A DNA stretch of 64,000 nt, from NCBI RefSeq assembly GCF_014648075.1, contig NZ_BMQK01000012.1, positions 1 through 64,000 on the forward strand, given 5' to 3'. Made by a program: the position numbers and the translations under genes. Below are positions 1-8,119 of this stretch, piece by piece (the stretch's first letter is position 1; every line of letters starts with the position of its first letter). Below the pieces are notes generated by a model, which saw only the letters and a list, made by a program, of their open reading frames with translations, had not been told where the DNA came from and did not search any database. This DNA comes from Streptomyces ruber (GTDB lineage Bacteria > Actinomycetota > Actinomycetes > Streptomycetales > Streptomycetaceae).

Positions 1-218
1 AGAAGAAGGCGGGTCTGCAGTTCTCCGGCACCTCCCCGGACGGCAAGCTGGTCGAGTACGTCGAGTACCCGCGGGACGTCCACCCCTACCTGGTCGCCAC
101 CCAGGCCCACCCGGAACTGCGCTCCCGCCCGACCCGTCCGCACCCGCTCTTCGCCGGACTGGTCAAAGCCGCCGTGGAACGTGTGAGCACTGCCTCCCCG
201 CCCGAAGTCAGTGGCTGA
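1..218 (+). CDS. pyrG: CTP synthase, C-terminal end (partial at window edge)
   Basis: The reading frame is open from the first bases to a TGA at 216-218. The last 71 residues match the end of the glutamine-amidotransferase domain of CTP synthase, which makes CTP from UTP, ATP and glutamine. The stretch [20 protein letters not shown] contains the conserved HPE whose His and Glu belong to the Cys-His-Glu glutaminase triad. The Cys, the synthetase domain and the start lie outside the window. A tail of about 15 poorly conserved residues follows the conserved [11 protein letters not shown]. PyrG is normally a housekeeping enzyme, but second copies occur in accessory regions; this fragment cannot say which applies. 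Confidence 0.93.
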   Translation, partial: KKAGLQFSGTSPDGKLVEYVEYPRDVHPYLVATQAHPELRSRPTRPHPLFAGLVKAAVERVSTASPPEVSG

Positions 219-589
219 GCGGCTCTCGCCCCGCACGACGATACGGATCATCGACGCCGTCGCGCCGCTGCGACTTGCCGTGGTACCAGGGCAGACAGAG
301 TGGTCGCGAGCACATCCGTGGTGCGGTCGTGCGCATGCCGGGGTGCGTGCTTGCAGGCTGCTGCCGGGCAGGTACGCGGAGGCAACCGCGGCATGCCACG
401 CCGACGCAGACAGGGGACGCGGCACAGCCCCTCCCTCGAACCACTGAGGCAGTGTCGAACAGGCTCCGTTGCGGGCGCAGCCGGCAGTCGGTCCGGCCGA
501 GCGGGGCGCGGTGGCACGGGAGGGATGGCGGCCCAGCCGCAGGTCGGCGAAATGATCAGTTCGCTCCTGCGGACAACACCGATGGTGCG
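219..589. other. Intergenic, no gene recognised
   Basis: I see no reading frame with a ribosome site or a recognisable family here. It separates the CTP synthase end from the IS701 relic and may be the decayed 5' part of that element. Confidence 0.4.
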
Positions 590-1130
590 CCCATTGTGGT
601 GAGGCGCCAGCGGTTCGTGAACCAGTCCACTTGGCACTGGCAGCCCGTGCGGCGGCGGATCCGCGAGCGGATGCTGCCGCTGATCCAGCCAGTGGCGGTG
701 GGCGATCGACGATGTGTCGGTGCCCGAGGACGGGACCATGTCCGTCGGCGTGCCCCGGCAGCACTGCGGCGCACTGGGCAGGCGGGCCAACTGCCAGGTC
801 GCGGTCAGCATCCACGCGGTCAGCGCGACGGCGTCGTGTCCGCTGCAGTGGCGGTTGTTCCTGCCCGAGGACTGGGCGGCGGATCCCGTCCGCCGGACCA
901 GGACCGGCGTCCCGCCAGGTCACCCACCGAGAGAAGTGGCGCCTCGCACTGGGCGCTCGACACCCTGGCCGACTGGGGCATGACCCCGCCGGTGATGGTG
1001 GCCGAAGCCGCCTGCGGCACCACTGCACCACTGCACCGCCGCGGCCGGCCCTGGACGAGCGCCGGCTCGCCTATGTGCTGGCCGTCCGCGCGGAGATGAC
1101 CGCCCACCCAGCACGCTCGGCCGCCGCGGC
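590..1130 (+). pseudogene. IS701-family transposase remnant (DDE), frameshifted
   Basis: Three frames must be joined to recover the protein. Frame 2 gives RFVNQSTWHWQPVRRRI and LPLIQP (about 610-690). Frame 3 gives DDVSVPEDGTMSVGV, where the first DDE aspartate lies, followed by GALGRRANCQVAVSIHAVS and a block ending near LFLPEDWAADPVRR (about 700-910). A frame-1 piece reads HREKWRLAL and ends LAYVLAVRAEMTAHP (about 930-1110). These blocks are in the order and spacing seen in Streptomyces IS701-type DDE transposases. At least two frameshifts and a missing C-terminal third show it is dead. No terminal inverted repeats were recognised. Confidence 0.85.
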
Positions 1131-1210
1131 GGCACCTTCCGCTTCAACGGCACGGGCGAGCTCAGCTCCTGCCTCACGGTGTTCCGCGAAATCCTTGAAC
1201 CGCACCGCGA

Positions 1211-1289
1211 GCTCCCGTCCCGACAGCCCTGACTCCCGTCCCGACAGCCCTGACTCGCGTCCCGGCAGCCCTGACTCGCGGCCCGGCAG
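1211..1289. repeat. 21-bp tandem repeat, about 3.8 copies
   Basis: Four near-identical units of the form GACTCSCGTCCCGRCAGCCCT follow one another, the last truncated. The repeat is in frame on the minus strand as a seven-residue unit (SGRESGL), within an open frame of 115 codons (1071-1418) that I cannot assign to a family. It may be slippage in a decaying gene. Confidence 0.8.
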
Positions 1290-1909
1290 ATCCTCTCGAA
1301 CAGCGCTTCGCGCGACTTGCCCACCAGCGGTCTGCCCGACCTGGACCGTGATCGACGAACACCAGCGCGGCGGCCAAACAGCCCAGAGCTCCTGATGACT
1401 ACGGAAGCGGCACGTCACACACCATCAAGGTGACTCCCGCACTCACCGGAGAACCGCTGGCTCTCAAAGCCGCCGGAGTCAAGCCGCCGGAGTCATGGCG
1501 GCGACAGCCCCTTCACCTTACTCGCGTGCCGTCGGTGAGGCACCGCCCGGCGCGGTCCGACCGGCTTCCCCGCGACACCTCGCCGACCACGTCGGCGGGC
1601 GCATGCTCCTCGGTCAGCGCCTCCAGACACTCCTCCAGGCCGACCGGTTGGCTCCCGCGGCAGCCGCTACTTCCTGCCTGACCGACTGCACCCGCGCGCA
1701 GCCAGGACGGCCGACACAGCTCGCCGGAGAAGCTGCGCACTGCCGATGCATGATGAAACTACTGTTACGCAAGGTGCCGGAGTCAGTCACCACCCACATA
1801 CTTTGAGACATCTGGCACCTCTTTCATGCTTCTCGCATGCGCCTTCACCCCAGTGTGAACAGGACGTTGTCAATCACCGCCCACACCTTCCGGTCGGTGA
1901 ATAATTAGT

Positions 1910-1934
1910 TGATGCATGCATGTGACATGCATCA
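1910..1934. promoter_or_regulatory. Inverted repeat upstream of the peptide operon
   Basis: The arms TGATGCATG and CATGCATCA are perfect 9-base complements around the 7-base spacer CATGTGA. The site is just downstream of the A/T-rich AATAATTAG and 140 bases before the first precursor gene. It is a plausible operator for a dimeric regulator, perhaps a LuxR-type one, since a response-regulator remnant lies just downstream of the operon. Confidence 0.5.
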
Positions 1935-2073
1935 CACCTACTGCTGCAATGCGTAGGTAAGGTCCCCTGGGCGTTGGGCGGAATTACTCCGCTCTCGCGC
2001 AGTGCGGGCATTATCCGCGCAAGTACTTGATTGTGCGGTGCCCGATCGGTTCCATTCTACTGAGGAAGGTGCT

Positions 2074-2271
2074 ATGTCGCCCGTAGTCACCAAGGTGAAC
2101 GAGAACGCGCAGATCAACTCCCTTGCAATGCTGAGCAGCCACGCCAAGGAGGGGGAAGTCGTCGTCGGCGCCTGGCCGGCAGCAGTCATGGACGGAGTGA
2201 TGGGAGCGCTCGGGTGCGCCCCTGCCGTCGCTAACGAGGTCGGAAAGGCCGTCTACGCCGCAGTCGGCTGA
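2074..2271 (+). CDS. Candidate precursor peptide 1 of an SdpAB-like peptide system
   Basis: A 65-residue peptide starts at ATG 2074 after a strong GAGGAAGG ribosome site 5 bases away. Its N-terminal part is polar and leader-like (MSPVVTKVNENAQINSL). The C-terminal part is hydrophobic and small-residue rich, contains one Cys in ALGCAPAV, and ends AVYAAVG. The second peptide gene 105 bases downstream has the same layout: MSxxxxxVNExxxIxxL at the start, CxPAV in the core and a final VG. Paralogous leader-plus-core peptides ahead of membrane and hydrolase genes are what a secreted or processed peptide system looks like. I cannot match the peptide to a described RiPP or bacteriocin family, so function is inference. 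The similarity of the two peptides is directly visible. Confidence 0.72.
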   Translation: MSPVVTKVNENAQINSLAMLSSHAKEGEVVVGAWPAAVMDGVMGALGCAPAVANEVGKAVYAAVG

Positions 2272-2376
2272 CAGGCTCCGCCTCTCTAGTTCCGCAGTAC
2301 GTCCCTCCACATATGGAGACGACTGCTCTCGTACAGCGAAATCACTGTTAGCTAGCCAATTAGATGGAGGTGAAAC

Positions 2377-2550
2377 ATGTCTTCGATGCTTTCGGCTGTC
2401 AACGAAGATGAGCGGATCGCAGACCTGAACTTCGAAACCGCTCAGCCCGAGATGCTCGCCGATGAGGCTGTTCCTGTGCTCTGCACACCGGCGGTTCTCG
2501 TTGCGGGCATCAACGCGGCGAACGCGGTGCGCACCGCCCTCGTCGGCTGA
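2377..2550 (+). CDS. Candidate precursor peptide 2 of an SdpAB-like peptide system
   Basis: This 57-residue peptide starts at ATG 2377, six bases after a TGGAGGTG ribosome site. The leader (MSSMLSAVNEDERIADL) aligns without gaps to that of peptide 1. An acidic linker (ETAQPEMLADEA) is followed by a hydrophobic core beginning VPVLCTPAVLVAGIN and ending TALVG. Like peptide 1 it has a single Cys, in the shared CxPAV context. One Cys in each peptide would allow a mixed disulfide or a Cys-based modification; neither is proven. A strong hairpin at 2579-2615 separates it from the enzyme genes. That arrangement usually makes small precursor messages more abundant than downstream ones. Confidence 0.72.
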   Translation: MSSMLSAVNEDERIADLNFETAQPEMLADEAVPVLCTPAVLVAGINAANAVRTALVG

Positions 2551-2578
2551 TCAGCGGTTTTCGCATTGATCAAAGGTA

Positions 2579-2615
2579 CGCGGCCGCCAGGAGATGCGTA
2601 TCTCTGGCGGCCGCG
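2579..2615 (+). terminator. Hairpin between precursor genes and processing genes
   Basis: CGCGGCCGCCAG pairs with TGGCGGCCGCG, and the stem extends inward through GAGAT and ATCTC with one bulge. It lies 28 bases after the second peptide stop and 63 bases before the HTTM gene, with no run of T after it. It is most likely a partial terminator or attenuator that sets precursor-to-enzyme ratio. Confidence 0.65.
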
Positions 2616-2678
2616 TTCTCACGATTTTCGGCCATCAGTAAGGCGCCACGCCACTCTGACCATCGATATGGGTACGTC

Positions 2679-3572
2679 ATGGGAATGAAGCTCTGGATGC
2701 GCTCCGCCGTCAAAGGGATCCTCACACCTCCCCGTATATCTCGGGAGTCAGCGCTTACGCTCACTGAGCAAGGCAGCGCCTTGACACATATGATAAGCAG
2801 CCTAGAAGCCCTGGCGGCGGAAAGAGATCGCCAAGCCGGCGGTCTCAATGACTGGCGTATCACACGTCAGAACTACGCTACTTTGCCTCGTTCCGCTCGT
2901 CAGTTGCTTGATGCGCTGAGTCACCCTAGAAGCGTGCGAGCTATACATGGAGCACGCGTTCTGTGCGCTGCCTCTCTGTTGGTGCCAGGCACACATCGGA
3001 AAGTTAGGGCAACTGCCAATGGGATACTCGCGCTGACATCGGCAGTCGGGTACGTGAACCAGCGGTATGGAACGGATGGGACAGATCAAGTTACGTTTAT
3101 TACGCAGTCTGTCTCAACTATTGCAAGGATTGGCAACCGCAATCCGAGGCTGGTGGATGCCTGCCTGTGGTATATCGCATTGCAAGCCACACTGTCGTAT
3201 GCAATCTCTGGCATCGTCAAACTGCCGAGTGAGGGCTGGCGGTCCGGCGAGGCTCTCCCCGGAGTCCTGAGAACGGAGTCCTACGGCGATCCGACAGTTT
3301 ACAAATTGGCTCGGAAGCACCCAAGGCTGACGAAGACGGTAGCGCACGCTGTGCTTGTACTGGAATGTTCCTTCCCCATCGCCTTCGCTGCGAAGGGAGC
3401 ATTCGCACCATTGATGCTTGCCTGCACGGGATCCTTCCATCTGGTGAATGCCCGGGTGATGGGCCTGGGGAGGTTTGCGCTGGCCTTCCCCTCAATGTAC
3501 CCGGCGATTCTTTACGCCGCGCAGCGACAAGATGCTCGTATTCTTCAGCCAGGCGACAGGGGAATCAAATGA
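2679..3572 (+). CDS. HTTM-domain (SdpB-like) integral membrane protein
   Basis: The protein has 297 residues. The central and C-terminal parts are hydrophobic helices, for example around HAVLVLECSFPIAFAAKG. The best landmark is YAISGIVKLPSEGWRSGEAL (about 182-201). It matches the HTTM motif SGxxKL...WRxGxAL, seen in horizontally transferred transmembrane proteins related to vitamin K-dependent gamma-carboxylase. In Bacillus the HTTM protein SdpB works with SdpA to mature the SDP killing peptide. ATG 2679 is the start; its ribosome site is weak, so the level may depend on read-through from the peptide genes. The stop overlaps the next gene in ATGA. An HTTM-like membrane protein is well supported; the peptide-maturation role is inferred from its neighbours. 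Confidence 0.78.
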   Translation: MGMKLWMRSAVKGILTPPRISRESALTLTEQGSALTHMISSLEALAAERDRQAGGLNDWRITRQNYATLPRSARQLLDALSHPRSVRAIHGARVLCAASLLVPGTHRKVRATANGILALTSAVGYVNQRYGTDGTDQVTFITQSVSTIARIGNRNPRLVDACLWYIALQATLSYAISGIVKLPSEGWRSGEALPGVLRTESYGDPTVYKLARKHPRLTKTVAHAVLVLECSFPIAFAAKGAFAPLMLACTGSFHLVNARVMGLGRFALAFPSMYPAILYAAQRQDARILQPGDRGIK

Positions 3573-4564
3573 CGACACGGCACGACACCCTGCCGAAGGT
3601 CGCAGGTGCGATCCTGCTCAGCGCAGCTACACTTGGGATAACCGCACAGAAACGCCGTCACCGTCGCGTTCTTGAGGGCCGGGGGGACGAACTCTTCTTC
3701 CGCACGACGAGGGGCAGTGTTCTTTCTTACACATTCCGTGAAGCGTCAGCATCAAGGACCGCTCGGCCGACAGTCCTCGTTCTCGAGTCAGGTCTGCTGA
3801 CAACGGATACACACTGGTCCTGGTTCCGGCACCTTCTGGGTGATGACCACCCCATTCTTTCATACGACCGCGCAGGTTACGGACGCAGCGAATACGCCAG
3901 TAATACGCCGTTCGATCTTCGGTCCTCCGTACTGGACCTTGAGGAGCTGGTGCGGCACGTCTGTGGGGATCGTCCAATCGTTCTGGTCGGGCACTCGCTG
4001 GGCGGGTACCTCGCTATGCGGGCAACCGCGTCCATGGCAGATATTGCCCGAGGGCTCATCTTGCTTGATCCCACGCATCCAGGACAACTGCTGCGGTCCT
4101 CGGCTCAAAAGAACGGTGCGAGAAGCACGCATAACATCCTTAGTCTCATGGCTGAATCGGCTCGTCTCGGGCTGGGCCTTTTGCTTGCTGCACCTCCCTG
4201 GAGCACCGAACTTCCGCAAAAGGAAAGCAAACTTTATCTTGACCAGTTCCGAGACTGGAAGATGTGGGCGGCTGCAAAACGCGAATGGTCAGCCGCAGAG
4301 AAGGAATTCCTCGGTTTCGACGGAACCCTTCCGAAGGTGCCTGTCCCCACTCTTCTCATAGCCGCGGGTCACACCCACGCGACAGACAGGATAAGCAGCG
4401 ATCTGCACGAGGAGCTCGTCTCGGTAGCGCCCCTTGGCAGCGTCAAGGTGATCGCGGATGCCAAACACACTGAGCTTCTTGTCAAGCAGAAGACCGCTAC
4501 CCAGGCCGTTTCATATGCTCGCGAATTTCTGCACGAGATGGGAGAGGGTGAGCTGGAACGATGA
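3569..4564 (+). CDS. Membrane-anchored alpha/beta hydrolase of the peptide operon
   Basis: This 331-residue protein starts at ATG 3569, overlapping the HTTM stop, after a GGGGA ribosome site. Residues 10-26 (VAGAILLSAATLGITAQ) form a short hydrophobic segment, which suggests an N-terminal membrane anchor or uncleaved signal. The rest is an alpha/beta hydrolase fold. It has an HW motif after the first strand (THWSWFRHLL), YDRAGYGRSE, the nucleophile elbow GHSLGG (Ser near 145), an acid in the ISSD region and a catalytic His in DAKHTELL near 300. Tight coupling to the HTTM and SdpA-like genes suggests it acts on the same peptide, for example as protease, thioesterase or acyltransferase. Classical SDP operons of Bacillus lack this enzyme. 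Fold and catalytic residues are seen; the substrate is unknown. Confidence 0.8.
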   Translation: MTTRHDTLPKVAGAILLSAATLGITAQKRRHRRVLEGRGDELFFRTTRGSVLSYTFREASASRTARPTVLVLESGLLTTDTHWSWFRHLLGDDHPILSYDRAGYGRSEYASNTPFDLRSSVLDLEELVRHVCGDRPIVLVGHSLGGYLAMRATASMADIARGLILLDPTHPGQLLRSSAQKNGARSTHNILSLMAESARLGLGLLLAAPPWSTELPQKESKLYLDQFRDWKMWAAAKREWSAAEKEFLGFDGTLPKVPVPTLLIAAGHTHATDRISSDLHEELVSVAPLGSVKVIADAKHTELLVKQKTATQAVSYAREFLHEMGEGELER

Positions 4565-5139
4565 GGAAAGTGATCGAGCTGATACGCTCCAAGATGCCAA
4601 GTTCCTCCAGCTTGGCCGCGCCATCAGTGGAAGTAGCGCTGGCTGTGTGGCTGGTCGCTACGGCCCTCAGCCAGCATCCGAACAGATCCTTCGATGGCCT
4701 GCGAAGGTACGACCCGCTGGGCGTCATGATACCGAACTGGAGGTTCTTCGCGCCGACGCCGGCACAGCATGACTATCACCTCCTGTACCGGACGTTGTCT
4801 CATGACGGAGAGCAATCACAATGGGAGGCTGCATCAACGATAACTCCTCGAAGCTGGGCTCAGTCCATATGGTCTCCAGGCCGCCGGCAAGAGAAGGCAG
4901 TGTTCGATCTGTGTAGTGAGCTGGTCTCTATCGACGGGCACGGGAAGAACATAGTGGAAACTACTGCGTACAAATTGTTCAAGGGATTCGTGGCCCATAA
5001 GCTTGCAAATGCCGAGGGCGGCAACAGAGACATCAGAGGGTTCCAGTTCCTGATTGTGCGGTACAGCGGTCATGACGACTCCGAAGAACCTCTGTACTCC
5101 TTTGTTTCCCCTTTCATTCCCGCAGCACAGGTGGGATAG
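4561..5139 (+). CDS. SdpA-like protein of the peptide operon
   Basis: The 192-residue protein overlaps the hydrolase stop in ATGA. After about 20 residues comes a hydrophobic helix (VEVALAVWLVATALS), then a soluble domain with PNWRFFAPTPAQHDYHLLYR near residues 59-78. The P-x-W-x-FF-x-P-x-P motif is shared by SdpA and other partners of HTTM proteins. SdpA of Bacillus subtilis is of similar size and is needed with SdpB for SDP maturation. Overall similarity judged by eye is limited to this motif and to the gene order, so the name is a family hint, not proof. The stop at 5139 ends the coupled operon. Confidence 0.66.
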   Translation: MRKVIELIRSKMPSSSSLAAPSVEVALAVWLVATALSQHPNRSFDGLRRYDPLGVMIPNWRFFAPTPAQHDYHLLYRTLSHDGEQSQWEAASTITPRSWAQSIWSPGRRQEKAVFDLCSELVSIDGHGKNIVETTAYKLFKGFVAHKLANAEGGNRDIRGFQFLIVRYSGHDDSEEPLYSFVSPFIPAAQVG

Positions 5140-5249
5140 GCGTCCACAGGACATCGAAGCACCTGGGAAACGCGTCGGAAGGTATGCCTACATCTTCCCG
5201 CATGCAAGTGACCTGCTCGCGGGTGTGAGGAAGTCCCCGGACACACTGG

Positions 5250-5444
5250 ATGAGCCTGTTCAGGCCGGCCCTCGAAAAATACCTGGCGGCGGGCGCACAT
5301 GGTGTTGTATCGAGAGGTATTTCGGGAGAGCGGGCGGTCCAGGCGATTCACAGCGTTCACTCCGGCAATCGGTACGTTGATGCAGAGTGCTTCAGTGAAG
5401 CAATGAGCCGGGGACGCCTCGCACACCCTAAGAGGAGTGAATAA
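5250..5444 (+). pseudogene. Response-regulator receiver remnant (NarL/FixJ type)
   Basis: The frame gives 64 residues with the second half of a receiver domain: a hydrophobic alpha-4 segment, then YLAAGAHGVVSRGISGERAV and AIHSVHSGNRYVDAE. This matches the alpha4-beta5-alpha5 end of NarL-type regulators (AGAxGxVxK...AIxxVxxGxRYxD), with Arg replacing the usual switch Lys. The phosphorylated Asp half is missing upstream, where an in-frame stop lies before 5229. No LuxR helix-turn-helix follows before the stop. It is probably the relic of a regulator that once controlled the peptide operon. Confidence 0.6.
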
Positions 5445-5864
5445 TTGTCGCTGGTGAGCCGGGACACGGACACTTATTCGGCACTTCCTCCGGCTCGCCA
5501 GTGCTTCGTTGCATGGTCACCGTTCTGAAGATACCCGCCACCGCGGCGTTGTCACCTGCGATATCGCTCGTACTGCGAGCGGGGACCGATATGTGCCATG
5601 CCCACCCCGTGACCGGAAGAGCATCCTGCGTATGTATCATTCACCCCTTCGCAACCCAACCTGTTCCAGCAACACGCTGACCGATCCTCTCAACAAGGCA
5701 GCAGAAGGCGCGCGAAATGTTCCTCAGGGCGCAGCCAACACCGTTTCAGCTCGTCGAGCGCCTCGAAACGATCTTGCGTACACGGTGTCGAACGTCGAGC
5801 TCGCCGTGGACTTGAGGGCCGCCCGTCTACAGCATTCGACGCCCACGCCCGCCGGGACCGCCAT
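5445..5864. other. Intergenic, no confident gene
   Basis: A plus-strand frame from ATG 5514 could encode 55 residues (MVTVLKIPATAALSPAISLV at its start) with three Cys, but it has no convincing ribosome site. A minus-strand frame over 5428-5640 is equally open. I cannot assign either. The A/T-rich character fades here and the composition returns to the high-GC norm. Confidence 0.35.
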
Positions 5865-7313
5865 ATGACCGACGCCGCCATCGTCGGCACCGGCCCCAAC
5901 GGCTTGGCCGCTGCCGTCACACTCGCCCGCGCCGGTCTTACCGTCACCCTGTACGAGAAGGGCAACACCATCGGCGGAGGCCTGCGCACCACCAGCTACT
6001 TCGACACCGACATCGTCCACGACGTCTGCTCAGCCGTGCACCCCATGGCGGCCGCATCCCCCTTCTTCCGCGCCTTCGACCTGGAGGCACGCGGGGTCCG
6101 ACTGCACCAGCCGGACATCCCCTACGCTCACCCGCTGCCGCACGGCCGGACGGCCGCCGTCTGGCGAGACCTCTCCTGCACCGCCGAGCGCCTCGGCGCC
6201 GATGGCCCCCGCTGGACCCGGCTGATGGGCCCGCTGATCGCACACACCCGGGGCGTGGCCGACCTGCTTCTGTCGAATCAGCGTGCACTGCCTCGCGACC
6301 CGGCCGCTGCCTTCCGGTTGGCCCCCCGCGTCCTGGCCCACGCCACCCGCCGCACGCCTTTCACCACCGAGGAGGCCCGCGCCCTGCTCACCGGGGTCGC
6401 CGCGCACAGCGTCGGCAAGCTGCCCTCCCTGGCGGGCACCGGGGTCGGCCTTTTCCTCGCACACACCGCCCACTCCACCGGCTGGCCGCTGCCCGCAGGC
6501 GGCAGCGGCAGTATCGCGGAGGCGATGGCCGACGACATCCGCGCGTACGGCGGCATCTTCCATACCGGCCACCGCGTCACCGACCTCGCCGAACTGGACG
6601 GCGCCCCGATCGTCCTGCTCGACGTGGGGCCCAAGGAGTTCTTGAACATCGCCGGCGACCGGCTCCCCGCTCGCTACCGTCGCGCCCTCGTTCGCTACCG
6701 ATACGGCCCGGGCGCCGCCAAGGCCGACTTCCTGGTCGACGGCCCCATTCCCTGGGCGGACCCGCTGACCGGCCGGGCCGGCACCGTTCATCTCGGCGGC
6801 ACATACGCCGAGATGGTGCGGCAGGAGAACGCCACCGTCGCCGGGCACGCCACCGACCGGCCCTTCGTCCTGGTCGTGGACCCCGCAGTCACCGACCCCG
6901 CGCGGGCCGTGGGCGGCAAGCGCCCGATCTGGGCATATGCGCATGTGCCCAACGGCGACACGCGGGACCCCGTCGAACTGATCACCCGGCGCATCGAGGA
7001 GTACGCCCCTGGATTCACCGACACCATACTCGCCTCCCGGGGCACCACCGCCGTCAATCACGAGGAGTACAACCCGAACTACGTCGGCGGTGACATCTCG
7101 GCGGGCGCCTTGACCCTGCGCCAGGTCCTTGCTCGTCCCACCCTCCGCGCTGATCCGTACACCACGCCCCTCAGCGGGGTTTACCTGTGCTCGGCGGCCA
7201 CTCCGCCCGGCCCGTCGGTGCACGGCATGTGCGGCCACCTGGCCGCCCTGTCGGCCCTCCGTCGGCATCACGGCATCCGCACGTCTCCGACCCTCAGGCC
7301 CGCGCCGGCGTAG
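5865..7313 (+). CDS. FAD-dependent oxidoreductase, phytoene-dehydrogenase-like
   Basis: This is a 482-residue flavoprotein. It opens with a Rossmann dinucleotide-binding motif (AAIVGTGPNGLAAAVTLARA), then an acidic strand end in LYEKG and the GGGLRT flavin motif, all within residues 1-45. The C-terminal end has the second FAD motif (GVYLCSAATPPGPSVHGMCG). This arrangement is typical of CrtI/CrtN-like amine-oxidase-fold enzymes, which oxidise hydrophobic substrates. The internal substrate region gives no specific clue. It has no enzyme partner nearby; two small secreted proteins follow after about 285 bases. Start ATG 5865 is fixed by the Rossmann motif and has no obvious Shine-Dalgarno sequence. 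Confidence 0.9.
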   Translation: MTDAAIVGTGPNGLAAAVTLARAGLTVTLYEKGNTIGGGLRTTSYFDTDIVHDVCSAVHPMAAASPFFRAFDLEARGVRLHQPDIPYAHPLPHGRTAAVWRDLSCTAERLGADGPRWTRLMGPLIAHTRGVADLLLSNQRALPRDPAAAFRLAPRVLAHATRRTPFTTEEARALLTGVAAHSVGKLPSLAGTGVGLFLAHTAHSTGWPLPAGGSGSIAEAMADDIRAYGGIFHTGHRVTDLAELDGAPIVLLDVGPKEFLNIAGDRLPARYRRALVRYRYGPGAAKADFLVDGPIPWADPLTGRAGTVHLGGTYAEMVRQENATVAGHATDRPFVLVVDPAVTDPARAVGGKRPIWAYAHVPNGDTRDPVELITRRIEEYAPGFTDTILASRGTTAVNHEEYNPNYVGGDISAGALTLRQVLARPTLRADPYTTPLSGVYLCSAATPPGPSVHGMCGHLAALSALRRHHGIRTSPTLRPAPA

Positions 7314-7597
7314 ACAGCCCGACACCGCCCCCGCTCCCGCGGCGGTTGTCCGGTACCTCCTGCCACCACGCTCCCGGACGACCGCACCAGGCAGCATCGA
7401 GGACTGCGGCAGGGAGGTTTCCCACCAGCTGACCCGATACGCCACCGGCCGCAGCGGCCGGTCCCCTCCACACGCGCAAGGCCCTGCGCGCCTTGCTGGA
7501 GCTGCGTACGGCGCCGCTCGTCTCGGACGAGCGTACGGGCAACTGCCCCGCCAACACAGCTCATCACGATTCGAGCATCCGAGGAGTGAAGAACACC

Positions 7598-8041
7598 ATG
7601 GCCCGCAAGACGCTTCAGATCCTTCCCCGAGTGGCCGTTCTGGCCTCGTGCGCCACTCTTCTCCTTACCTTCTCCCCCGCTGCGACCGCCGCGGAGGCAA
7701 GCGCAACGGCACAGCAGGCAGAGAATGCCTGGACGATGACGCACGGCACAGCCACAGCAACCGGCACCGCCTCCCGGGTGAACGGCGAGGCCTTGTACAC
7801 CGACCTCGTCGCTCACGGCGAGCTCACCAACACCGGCTCCGAGTGCTACTCGGTGTGGGTGGGCATCAAGCAGGACCTCACCCCTGCGTTCCCCTTCAAG
7901 CGGGCAACCCTGTGCGGCGAGGGAACCGAGTCGGTCAACCTCTCCGTACCGAACCTCATGCCAACCACGACCGTCTACGGCTACCTGTGCCGCGGTGAGC
8001 AGAACACCGAGGACTGCAGCGCCCCGTTGCGTCTGGTGTAA
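7598..8041 (+). CDS. Secreted four-cysteine protein A, unknown function
   Basis: This 147-residue protein starts at ATG 7598 after GAGGAG. Residues 1-31 form a Sec signal peptide: basic start MARKT, hydrophobic core, and AxA-type cleavage near TAAEA. The mature part begins near NAWTMTHGTATATG and has four Cys, in SECYSVWVG, ATLCGEG, YLCRGE and EDCSAP. The next gene encodes a paralogue with the same four Cys contexts and the same (N)xWTxTH opening. Two disulfides and a small extracellular beta-rich domain are likely. I do not recognise the family. Confidence 0.82.
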   Translation: MARKTLQILPRVAVLASCATLLLTFSPAATAAEASATAQQAENAWTMTHGTATATGTASRVNGEALYTDLVAHGELTNTGSECYSVWVGIKQDLTPAFPFKRATLCGEGTESVNLSVPNLMPTTTVYGYLCRGEQNTEDCSAPLRLV

Positions 8042-8119
8042 GAGGTCGTTCACTCCCGTTGTTCCATCCCGTGATGCGCGACATCACGGCACACCAGAGC
8101 AACAGAAAGGTGACGAACA

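Larger units (their letters stand above)
1131..2073. other. Mostly non-coding stretch upstream of the peptide operon
   Basis: Apart from the tandem repeat, I recognise no gene. A minus-strand piece near 1540-1640 (LEECLEALTEEHAPADVVGEV) looks protein-like but has no assignable family. From about 1780 the base composition turns A/T-richer, and this continues through the peptide operon. The probable operon promoter and an inverted repeat at 1910-1934 lie in this part. Confidence 0.4.

Noticed and set aside
2679-3572. The HTTM protein considered as a true vitamin K-dependent gamma-carboxylase
   Set aside because: It is less than half the length, and lacks the large lumenal domain; only the membrane motif is shared.
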